DNA of 7,066 nucleotides from an uncultured Bermanella sp. GTDB lineage: Bacteria > Pseudomonadota > Gammaproteobacteria > Pseudomonadales > Oceanobacteraceae. The stretch covers positions 1-7,066 of the forward strand of contig CAJXIK010000105.1 in the NCBI GenBank assembly GCA_913054445.1. Direction: 5' to 3'. Below, one piece after another: positions 1 to 6,572 of this stretch. The stretch's first letter is position 1. Each line of letters starts with the position of its first letter. The position numbers and the translations under genes were made by a program. The notes under the pieces were generated by a model, which did no database searches, was not told where the DNA came from, and worked only from the letters and a program-made list of their open reading frames with translations.

Positions 1-80
1 TGGATGTGACGGGGCACTTAGGGGGCTTCAATTTCCAATGGGCCTGGGCCAGTGGTTTTTGTTGTGGGCAAGCGGTCTGA
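1..80 (+). CDS. NAD(P)/FAD-dependent oxidoreductase, BaiN/HI0933-like, C-terminal fragment
   Basis: This is the 3' end of a gene that begins outside the window. Frame 3 is open from base 3 to a TGA at 78-80 and gives 25 residues. Their core reads DVTGHLGGFNFQWAWASG and ends in GQAV. From memory, HI0933/BaiN-type flavoproteins end in a conserved segment of the form 'D-x-x-G-x-x-GGYN-x-QWAWSSG-x-x-AGQA', which packs against the FAD in the Rossmann-type fold, and this fragment matches that pattern closely. The family comprises cytosolic flavin oxidoreductases; some members act in bile-acid or 1,2-desaturation chemistry, but most are uncharacterised, so no substrate can be given. A second open frame (2-130) overlaps but reads as less protein-like. 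The gene converges on the minus-strand kinase gene and is probably unrelated to the signalling locus. Confidence is limited by fragment length. Confidence 0.75.
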   Translation, partial: DVTGHLGGFNFQWAWASGFCCGQAV

Positions 81-133
81 GTGCCCTGGCAGATATCGGG
101 CCGCAATGCCTTAGCTCAGCCATGCTCTAAGAG

Positions 134-150
134 GGGGCATGTCATGCCCC
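134..150 (-). terminator. hairpin overlapping the hybrid kinase stop codon (weak terminator candidate)
   Basis: GGGGCATG (134-141) and CATGCCCC (143-150) are perfect inverted repeats around one base. As a folded RNA this gives a 6-bp GC-rich stem (134-139 with 145-150) and a 5-nt loop. The stop codon of the minus-strand kinase gene (142-144) lies in the loop. No U-run follows on either strand, so classic intrinsic termination is doubtful. It may instead act as a 3' stabilising hairpin between the convergent genes. The rest of 81-141 shows no other clear signal. Confidence 0.35.
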
Positions 151-2841
151 TGGCAGCACGCTATTAATGGCATCTGCCACCTCGTAGACATCTATGGGCT
201 TAGTGAGATAACTGCAAAAACCGGCACCCAAACCACGGGCTATATCCTCGCCACTGGCATCCGCACTGATCGCCATCACAGGTATGTGCTGGGTCGGTGA
301 CTGCTGTAAGATGGTAAAGGCCTCATAGCCATCCATGCCGGGTAGGTGCAAATCGAGGATGATCACATCGGGTAAAAATTCTTTTGCCATCTCCACCCCT
401 TGTTCGGCCGTCATGGCAGAGATCAACACTAGCCCGGGAATGTTTTGCACGAGCATCTTCATGAGGGCCAAATTGGCGCGATTATCCTCCACGTATAAAA
501 GAGTGCCCTGTATCACGGGGAACTCATAGTCCGGGCGATTATGGTGTCGCTGCCTGCTAGGAGCGGCACGCGCTGGTTTTTTAAGCGAGAGGGGCAACTC
601 AAACCAAAAGGTGCTGCCATGACCCTGGACGGACTCAAAACCGATCCTGCCCGCCATCAGCTCCATGAGATTCTTGGTCACCGACAGACCGATGCCGGTG
701 CCGGGTATTTCACCGGTTTCGGCCCCTAAGCGACTGAAGGGCGTAAACAGGTCTGGCCATTTTTCCTCGGCGATGCCGATGCCGGTGTCGGTTACGCTGA
801 TGCGCAGCATCTTGTTCGACACCGGCTTGCAGGCAACACTAACCTCTCCATGGGGGCGGTTATACTTGGCAGCATTCGATAATAAGTTAAGCAGCACTTG
901 CTTAGTGCGCGCGGTGTCGGCACGAATACGCGGGGGTGGCACGTCGCTAATGGTGGGCGTATGAATGGTCACTAGGTATTCTGTCGCCAGCGGCTGCGCC
1001 AACTCAATGCATTCATCCAACAATGCATGGATGGCGATGTCCTCCAGGACGATCTCCACCTTGCCCGCTTCAATCTTCGCTAGGTCCAGCACCTCGTCTA
1101 TGAGGGTCAACAGGTGGTGGCCGCTGTTGCGAACATGGTTGACACACTTTAGCTGTAACTTACTTAACGGCTCCGCCTGATTTTGCTCCAGCATCTGGCT
1201 AAAACCTAAGATGCCGTGCAGCGGCGTGCGCAATTCGTGACTCATGGCGGCTAAGAACTGTGACTTCGCCTGGTTGGCATTCTCGGCCACCTGGCGGGCA
1301 TCGTTGATGGATTTCTCATAGCGCTTACGCCGCACCATGTCACGAATAATCACCGTCGAGAAGCTCGTGTCGTCCACCTGCCAGATGGCCATGGAGACTT
1401 CGACGGGGGTTTCACTGGCATCTTTCTTGATGCCCACCATCTCTATGGTTTCAAAATCTCCGCGCACTAACTTAGCGTCGCTGTCGGTGAACAGCCGCGA
1501 CAGGTCGCTGCCGAGTATTTCGGCCTCTATATAGCCAAATAATTTTTGGGCACCTAGGTTCCAGGTCACAATTCTGTTTTCTGTGTTGGAGGTAATAATG
1601 GCATCCCTGGCCGAGGCCGAGACCGAGCGAAAACGGTTTTCACTGAGCCGCAAGCGCTTAACCATAGTGCTTAGTTGCCGCGAACGCGTGGCCCGTGCCA
1701 GTACCGAGGCGACTAACTCGGCATGGCTGATGTTTTTTCTTAAATACTCATCGCCGCCCGCCTGCACCGACCTTAGCCAATCATCCTGCATGTCGCTGGC
1801 GGTTAAAAATATGATGGGAACCTGTGTGTATTGACTGTGCTGGCGTATCGCCGCCGCCAATTCGAAGCCATTGCATTCGGGCATGCTTATGTCCATGAGT
1901 ACCACATCTGGCTCCAGCTCGTGCATGTGGGCCATAGTGTCCAATGGCTGGGTCACTACTTGGGTTTGTATGCCCGCCGCCTCTAATAACAGGGCGTTTA
2001 AGCTGGCCTCTTCGGGGTCATCGTCGATCAATAGCACCCTATAACGACTGCTGATATGCGCTTCGCTCACATGGGAGATAATTTCAACTAGGTCGGTAAT
2101 ATTCACCGGCTTGCAAATATAACCATCACAGCCGGCGCGAATGGCACTCAGACGTGACACTAGATCCCCTTTGGCCGACAAAAATAATACGGGGCAGGTA
2201 ATGAGCTCACGCTTGCGCAGCCCTTGCACTGCCTTCAACCCTGCCTCCACGTCATCGAGGAAGGACACATCCATGATCAATGCCAGAGGGTTATACCGAC
2301 GCATGGCGGGTGCTAACTCCCGATGGTCGCTCAGGGCGATGACCTCAAAGCCAAAGCGGGCAAGTTGTATTTGCAGAAGCCGAACCAGGTCGGCGTCGTC
2401 ATCCACGATGACTAGGGTCTTAGAAAATGTTGTCGTGTCCTCGTTGCCGGTGACGGGTGCATGCCACATCGAGTCCGGGGTTATCTTAGTGTTTTTGTCC
2501 GCATCGCTGGCGCTGCTTAGGGCATCCAGTTGCTGCCAGAGGCCGTCGATGGCAGCCTGACTCAAGGCCGATTCCTGGTCACGCGCCACCATTGCTTGTT
2601 GCTCCATGCTCGTCACCAGCAGCGAGATTTCACGCAAAGCAAAGGACCCCGAAGTCCCCTTTAATTGATGTAACAAAGTGGTTATTTTTTCTAGGGTGGC
2701 ATAATTATCATGGGGCAGGGAATCGGCCGTTAAGTGCCTCAATAGGTCGGCTAGCTCGCGACAATAGGTGACCAGTTTAGCCATGAAAGCGTGGCGCAGA
2801 ACCTCGACCTTGGCATCGAAGCTTGCCGAGTTTTTAGCCAT
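142..2841 (-). CDS. soluble hybrid histidine kinase, Hpt-REC-REC-PAS-HisKA-HATPase-REC
   Basis: Cytosolic hybrid sensor kinase of 899 residues; no membrane segment is visible. Domains in order are as follows. N-terminal Hpt-like helical domain (about 1-110) with HQLKG, phospho-His H58. REC1 (about 141-258) with DDD 147-149, D191, S222 and K244. REC2 (about 267-388) with DDD 273-275, D317, T348 and K369, where the usual Pro after the Lys is Asn370. PAS (about 400-505). HisKA with SHELRTP, H535. HATPase_c (about 640-752) with N-box N652-N656, G1 DTGIGI at 685-690 and G2 GTGIGLS at 714-720. C-terminal REC3 (about 779-897) with E785/D786, D830, S859 and K881. All phosphotransfer residues are present, so it could run a full internal relay H535 to D830 to H58. 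The ATG shares one base with the TGA of the upstream REC-HD-GYP gene and has no clear Shine-Dalgarno, which suggests translational coupling. The signal sensed is unknown; the PAS has no diagnostic cofactor residues that I can see. Confidence 0.95.
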   Translation of the reverse strand: MAKNSASFDAKVEVLRHAFMAKLVTYCRELADLLRHLTADSLPHDNYATLEKITTLLHQLKGTSGSFALREISLLVTSMEQQAMVARDQESALSQAAIDGLWQQLDALSSASDADKNTKITPDSMWHAPVTGNEDTTTFSKTLVIVDDDADLVRLLQIQLARFGFEVIALSDHRELAPAMRRYNPLALIMDVSFLDDVEAGLKAVQGLRKRELITCPVLFLSAKGDLVSRLSAIRAGCDGYICKPVNITDLVEIISHVSEAHISSRYRVLLIDDDPEEASLNALLLEAAGIQTQVVTQPLDTMAHMHELEPDVVLMDISMPECNGFELAAAIRQHSQYTQVPIIFLTASDMQDDWLRSVQAGGDEYLRKNISHAELVASVLARATRSRQLSTMVKRLRLSENRFRSVSASARDAIITSNTENRIVTWNLGAQKLFGYIEAEILGSDLSRLFTDSDAKLVRGDFETIEMVGIKKDASETPVEVSMAIWQVDDTSFSTVIIRDMVRRKRYEKSINDARQVAENANQAKSQFLAAMSHELRTPLHGILGFSQMLEQNQAEPLSKLQLKCVNHVRNSGHHLLTLIDEVLDLAKIEAGKVEIVLEDIAIHALLDECIELAQPLATEYLVTIHTPTISDVPPPRIRADTARTKQVLLNLLSNAAKYNRPHGEVSVACKPVSNKMLRISVTDTGIGIAEEKWPDLFTPFSRLGAETGEIPGTGIGLSVTKNLMELMAGRIGFESVQGHGSTFWFELPLSLKKPARAAPSRQRHHNRPDYEFPVIQGTLLYVEDNRANLALMKMLVQNIPGLVLISAMTAEQGVEMAKEFLPDVIILDLHLPGMDGYEAFTILQQSPTQHIPVMAISADASGEDIARGLGAGFCSYLTKPIDVYEVADAINSVLPGA

Positions 2842-3935
2842 CAGGCGCCGTTTGTATCTGAGTAGTGCTCACGAATCTTCAGGATGTCCGGCAGTACTTT
2901 TTTGAATAACACCACCAGCTTAGGGTCGAAATGTGAGCCCGAATTCTCAGCGATCAGCGCCAGCGCATCCTCCACACTCCAGGCCTTCTTGTAAGGGCGC
3001 TCGGACGTCAGCGCATCGAACACATCACAGATGGCAGAGATTCGCCCCTCGATGGGAATGGCCTCCCCTTTGATGCCTCGCGGGTAACCCGAGCCGTCCC
3101 ATTTCTCGTGATGACTCATGGCGATAGTGTAGGCCATCTTCATTAATTCGGAGTCGTCTTGACTCAAGATCTCCCCCCCTATGGCCACGTGGCGCTGCAT
3201 GATCTCCCATTCATCGGCATCGAGCTTGCCCGGTTTTAATAATATGGCATCTGGGATGCCGATCTTACCGATGTCATGCATGGGGCTGGCATTGACGATT
3301 AACTCGGCCCGCTGCTCGTCTAGCCCTGCCGCCATGGCCAGCACTTTGCTGCTCTTGCTCATGCGAATCACATGGTTGCCGGTCTCGTTGTCCCGGTACT
3401 CACCGGCACGCCCTAGGCAACGGATGATGGCGTGCCGGGTTTGTTCCAGTTCGATGGTGCGCCGTAGCAGCTCGCGGGTACGCTCCTCTACTTTTTTTTC
3501 CAGCAACTGGGCGTAATCTTTGCGTTCATTGAAGAGCTTGCGAATCAGTAATATGTTGTGAATGCGGTTGAGCACTTCGTTGCTGTCGAAGGGTTTAGTG
3601 ACATAGTCGATGGCCCCCAGCTCGAGGGCGCGCATGCGGGTCTCCATGTCTTGTTGCGCGGTCAATACCAGCACCGGCAAGTAGTCCCCCTCGATGACCT
3701 TGGCTAATTCCATCATGACCTCGAAGCCATCCATGTGCGGCATGCGGATATCCAACAGAATCAGATCGAACTGATCGTTGCTGTACATCTGCTGCACATC
3801 CCTGGGCTCGGTGGTGCTGCGGATATTTTTAAAGCCGGCTATCATCAACATGGTCTCCAGCAGATCCACGTTCACCGGTTTATCATCCACGATCAGTATC
3901 TTAGAGGCGAGCGTGGCTTCGGTCATTTTACGCAT
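2841..3935 (-). CDS. response regulator with HD-GYP cyclic-di-GMP phosphodiesterase domain (RpfG-like)
   Basis: Two-domain response regulator of 364 residues, expected to hydrolyse cyclic di-GMP in the cytosol under control of receiver phosphorylation. REC spans about 11-130, with D17/D18, phosphoacceptor D62, T92 and K114-P115. A helical, charged, probably coiled-coil linker follows (about 133-170). HD-GYP spans about 171-355 and its motifs look complete: E184, H188, the HD pair H220-D221, K224, H249, H275-H276, GYP at 283-285 and D304. In the family these residues bind two or three metals, and E184 sits where tri-metal enzymes carry the extra Glu ligand. Length is close to RpfG. I chose the first ATG over the one three codons later because GGGAAGG lies 7 nt upstream of it. 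It is the first gene of an operon and overlaps the hybrid kinase gene by one base, so that kinase (or its Hpt) is the likely phosphodonor. Confidence 0.95.
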   Translation of the reverse strand: MRKMTEATLASKILIVDDKPVNVDLLETMLMIAGFKNIRSTTEPRDVQQMYSNDQFDLILLDIRMPHMDGFEVMMELAKVIEGDYLPVLVLTAQQDMETRMRALELGAIDYVTKPFDSNEVLNRIHNILLIRKLFNERKDYAQLLEKKVEERTRELLRRTIELEQTRHAIIRCLGRAGEYRDNETGNHVIRMSKSSKVLAMAAGLDEQRAELIVNASPMHDIGKIGIPDAILLKPGKLDADEWEIMQRHVAIGGEILSQDDSELMKMAYTIAMSHHEKWDGSGYPRGIKGEAIPIEGRISAICDVFDALTSERPYKKAWSVEDALALIAENSGSHFDPKLVVLFKKVLPDILKIREHYSDTNGA

Positions 3936-3942
3936 TACACGG

Positions 3943-3949
3943 CCTTCCC
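3943..3949 (-). promoter_or_regulatory. ribosome binding site of the REC-HD-GYP gene
   Basis: On the minus strand the sequence reads GGGAAGG, ending 7 nt before the ATG at 3935. It would be 16 nt from the alternative ATG at 3926, so it decides for the upstream start. Confidence 0.6.
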
Positions 3950-3981
3950 ATCACTGCACCACCTCTAAGTCACGTTATTGC

Positions 3982-3994
3982 ATGAACCGTTCAT
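3982..3994. promoter_or_regulatory. 13-bp perfect palindrome, operator candidate
   Basis: ATGAAC-C-GTTCAT is an inverted repeat with perfect 6-bp arms around one base. It begins 2 bp downstream of the minus-strand TATAAT box and covers the expected transcription start (about 3988-3990). That is a typical position for a repressor operator. The binding protein is unknown and no regulator with a DNA-binding domain is encoded in the window. Confidence 0.45.
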
Positions 3995-3995
3995 T

Positions 3996-4022
3996 ATTAT
4001 AGGCAAAGAATGACTAAGCCAA
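3996..4022 (-). promoter_or_regulatory. sigma-70-type promoter of the REC-HD-GYP/hybrid kinase operon
   Basis: A perfect TATAAT is read on the minus strand at 4001-3996. The -35 is weak: TTGGCT (4022-4017) matches four of six consensus bases at a short 15-bp spacing, and CTTTGG sits at the 17-bp spacing. A weak -35 with a perfect -10 suits a regulated or activator-dependent promoter. The leader to the ATG would be about 50 nt. Confidence 0.5.
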
Positions 4023-4127
4023 AGTATTTAGGCGAACTAATTTCAGCAGCCGCAAGACGGCAACCCTATGCGCTGCCATTTATTCGTCACGCTCACGACC
4101 TTGATGACGGCTCAATTTGATCTAGAG

Positions 4128-4155
4128 TTGACAGTACCCTAGGGATTTTAATCCC
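4128..4155 (+). promoter_or_regulatory. possible promoter/operator region of the MASE3-like kinase operon
   Basis: A perfect TTGACA lies at 4128-4133, about 58 bp before the ATG, but no good -10 occurs at 16-18 bp. The nearest AT-rich candidates are TTTAAT (4147-4152, spacing 13) and CATAAC (4158-4163, spacing 24). Two overlapping inverted repeats follow: CCCTAGGG (4137-4144) and GGGATT-TT-AATCCC (4142-4155). They could be a regulator site overlapping a non-canonical promoter. This is a weak call. Confidence 0.3.
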
Positions 4156-4180
4156 AACATAACCCTACCGGCAGTCGTAC

Positions 4181-4184
4181 AGGG
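4181..4184 (+). promoter_or_regulatory. ribosome binding site of the MASE3-like kinase gene
   Basis: AGGG lies 6 nt before the ATG at 4191. It is a short Shine-Dalgarno match but well spaced, and supports that start, which places the first hydrophobic segment about 12 residues into the protein. Confidence 0.4.
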
Positions 4185-4190
4185 TCTCAC

Positions 4191-6572
4191 ATGAACCGGC
4201 TCGAAAGACACAGAACAAACGTTTACTGGCTGTGCGGGCTCGGCCTTACCCTGTTTTATATGGCGCTGCGCGGCACTCAATGGCAAGGCAGCGCCCAGCT
4301 GCATACCCTCATGGAGGTGGCGGCCACCCTGTTGGCTAGCCTAGTGGGCACACTGGCCCTCGTGCGCTTCTATGCGCGTAAAGACAACACCTTCCTGTTG
4401 ATCGGCACCGGGTTTTTAGGCACAGCCTTCCTCGATGGCTACCATGCGGTGGTGACCGCCAGTTTTTTCAAAGACCTCATGCCCTCTGATCTACCCTCGT
4501 TAATCCCCTGGAGCTGGATAGCCTCTCGACAGTTTTTGTCGGTCATGATGCTGTGCAGCTGGTTAGCCTGGTGCCATGAGCAGCGCCACGGCGTACAGGG
4601 GCGTATCAACGCTCATACTAGCTACCTGCTGAGCGCCCTGTTTACCCTCAGCAGTTTTTTATTTTTTACCCTAGTGCCCTTGCCCAGAGCGTACTACCCA
4701 GAGTGGCTGTTCCATCGTCCCGAGGAATTCGCCCCGGCACTTTTTTTTGCCTTGGCCTTGGTAGGCTATTTATATAAGGGGGCGTGGCGCAGGGAGACAT
4801 TTGATCATTGGCTTATCCTGTCATTGATCATGGGCTTGGTCAGCCAAACGGTGTTCATGTCTTTTTCCAATCAACTATTCGATTTCGAGTTTGACGCCGC
4901 CCATACCCTAAAAAAAGCCAGCTACCTGTGCGTGCTCACCGGCTTACTCATTAATATTTATGCCATCTACCATAAGGAAGAGGAGCATCGTAAATACCTT
5001 AAGTCGGTGGTGGACAACATTGTTGATGGCATCATCACCATAGATAGCCGCGGTATTATTCAGGCGGTTAATCCGGCCCTGCTGACATTGTTTGGTTACC
5101 AACCGCAGCAACTACTGCAGCACAACATGGACATATTATTACCCGAGCCGGAAAAGAGTCATCACGCCCATCACCTGCGGCATTATCATAAAACCAAAGT
5201 GTCGAACATAATGGGGAGCGGGCGAGAACTGAAAGCCATTAAACAAAACGGCGATGTATTTCCCATTCACCTGCAGGTTGCCGAATTTGCCATTAACGGT
5301 GAAAATATTATTTTGGGCATCATTCGTGACATCACCCAACAGAAAGAAGTCGAGAAAGAAAAAAGTGAGTTTATCTCCACCGTCAGCCACGAACTAAGAA
5401 CCCCGCTGACCTCTATTCGTGCCTCGCTGGGCATGCTCGCCAGTGGCTCGATGGGGGCGTTGCCAGAAAAAGCCTCCCGTCTGACCACCATCGCCAAGCA
5501 AAATACCGAGCGTTTAATTATCCTAGTGAACGATATTTTAGATATCGAGAAGCTGCAAGCGGGCAAGATAGCCTTTCAATTTAAGGGCTTGATCCTCGCC
5601 GACCTAGTTAGCGCCTGCCTGCAGGTAAACCAGTCCCTAGCCGAAAAATACGCCATTCGTTTTGAACTACAAGCTGGGCATGACAAAACCTGCGTCATGG
5701 CAGATCAGAGCCGCCTCATGCAGGTGGTGAACAATCTATTATCCAATGCCGCCAAGTATTCCCCCGCCGGTGGCGTGGTGACGATCGCCATTAGTCACAC
5801 CGAGCAGCGGGTGCGGGTCACGGTGATGGATCGCGGGCCCGGAGTGCCCAACGCATTTCGTAAGCAAATTTTTGGCCGCTTTAAACAGGCTGATTCGTCC
5901 GACACCCGTAAGGTGGGTGGCACCGGCTTGGGCCTAAGCATCTCCCAGTCCATCATTCAGCGTCATGGCGGCCACATGGGTTTTGACAGCATCGAGGGCG
6001 AGGGGGCGAGTTTTTATTTTGAGCTAGCAGCCAAGCCAGACGCGGCCCCGCACGCCCACGACGAGACACAACAGATCTCTGTGCCCACGCCCTCCGCGCC
6101 AAGGATTCTGCTGGTAGGAGACGATGCCGCGGTGGCCAAGCTGCTGAGCGAGATGCTACAGCAGGCGGGCTTTGCTACCGACACTGCACACACCGCGCGG
6201 CAGGCACGACAGTATTTAATGCACACTCATTATGATGCCATGACGGTGGATATCATGCTGCCAGATCAAGATGGTATTTCGTTGATTCGTGACATTCGCC
6301 TACAGGAGAAGACTCGTCACTTGGCCACCGTGGTGATAGCGGCCAAGGCTCAGCCAGCTCGGCAGCAGGTACATCTTTCATGCTTGGGCATTGTCGATTG
6401 GATCGAGAAACCCTTTAACAAGGCGCTGTTAATAGACGCGATTAAATTAGCCTTGCAACCCGCTAAAGCCAGTAAAAAACAGCTGCAGGATGTGAGCCTA
6501 GCCGCGTCCTTGCTTAAGTCGAATATCAGAAAAAACCTGATAAGGTTAGACAGCCTAGGTACCTCAACATGA
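4191..6572 (+). CDS. membrane hybrid histidine kinase, MASE3-like/PAS/HisKA/HATPase/degenerate REC
   Basis: Inner-membrane sensor kinase of 793 residues. Residues about 12-260 contain roughly eight hydrophobic segments; the spacing and an LDGYH motif (81-85) resemble the MASE3 membrane-sensor family (likely, not certain). A PAS domain follows (about 268-385). From its PEP motif (318-320) to FPIHL it aligns without gaps to the haem PAS of FixL as I recall it, with H325 at the haem-His position and R345 at the distal-Arg position. A short coiled-coil leads to HisKA (SHELRTP, H400). HATPase_c (about 505-613) has N-box N514-N519, G1 DRGPG at 547-551 and G2 GGTGLGLS at 576-583. The C-terminal REC (about 638-757) keeps D644, D687 and K740. 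However, it has Gly643 for the first acidic residue and Ala717 for the conserved Thr/Ser, so its phosphorylation may be impaired. A tail of about 36 residues of no known domain follows. Its TGA overlaps the next gene's ATG by 4 nt, so both are made together. Confidence 0.93.
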   Translation: MNRLERHRTNVYWLCGLGLTLFYMALRGTQWQGSAQLHTLMEVAATLLASLVGTLALVRFYARKDNTFLLIGTGFLGTAFLDGYHAVVTASFFKDLMPSDLPSLIPWSWIASRQFLSVMMLCSWLAWCHEQRHGVQGRINAHTSYLLSALFTLSSFLFFTLVPLPRAYYPEWLFHRPEEFAPALFFALALVGYLYKGAWRRETFDHWLILSLIMGLVSQTVFMSFSNQLFDFEFDAAHTLKKASYLCVLTGLLINIYAIYHKEEEHRKYLKSVVDNIVDGIITIDSRGIIQAVNPALLTLFGYQPQQLLQHNMDILLPEPEKSHHAHHLRHYHKTKVSNIMGSGRELKAIKQNGDVFPIHLQVAEFAINGENIILGIIRDITQQKEVEKEKSEFISTVSHELRTPLTSIRASLGMLASGSMGALPEKASRLTTIAKQNTERLIILVNDILDIEKLQAGKIAFQFKGLILADLVSACLQVNQSLAEKYAIRFELQAGHDKTCVMADQSRLMQVVNNLLSNAAKYSPAGGVVTIAISHTEQRVRVTVMDRGPGVPNAFRKQIFGRFKQADSSDTRKVGGTGLGLSISQSIIQRHGGHMGFDSIEGEGASFYFELAAKPDAAPHAHDETQQISVPTPSAPRILLVGDDAAVAKLLSEMLQQAGFATDTAHTARQARQYLMHTHYDAMTVDIMLPDQDGISLIRDIRLQEKTRHLATVVIAAKAQPARQQVHLSCLGIVDWIEKPFNKALLIDAIKLALQPAKASKKQLQDVSLAASLLKSNIRKNLIRLDSLGTST

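Noticed and set aside
2..130. Open plus-strand frame of 42 codons ending in TAA at 128-130
   Set aside because: It overlaps the frame that carries the flavoprotein signature and has no family resemblance; openness is plausible by chance at this length.
2141..2560. 139-codon open frame on the plus strand opposite the hybrid kinase
   Set aside because: Antisense to the conserved REC1 and linker coding sequence; Ser/Arg-rich low-quality translation and no ribosome binding site. The other antisense frames under the kinase (335-1834) are the same kind of shadow.
3181..3516. 111-codon open frame opposite the HD-GYP domain
   Set aside because: Lies entirely over highly conserved HD-GYP coding sequence in reverse; translation is Ser-rich with no recognisable domain.
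3735..4002. Plus-strand frames of 74-77 codons starting inside the REC-HD-GYP gene and running into the intergenic region
   Set aside because: Mostly antisense to the receiver domain, no ribosome binding site, no family resemblance.
4062..4167. Three copies of (A/T)ACCCTA at 4062, 4135 and 4161
   Set aside because: The same heptamer also occurs elsewhere in the window, for example near 6893 and 6967, and spacing is irregular, so a shared operator is not supported.
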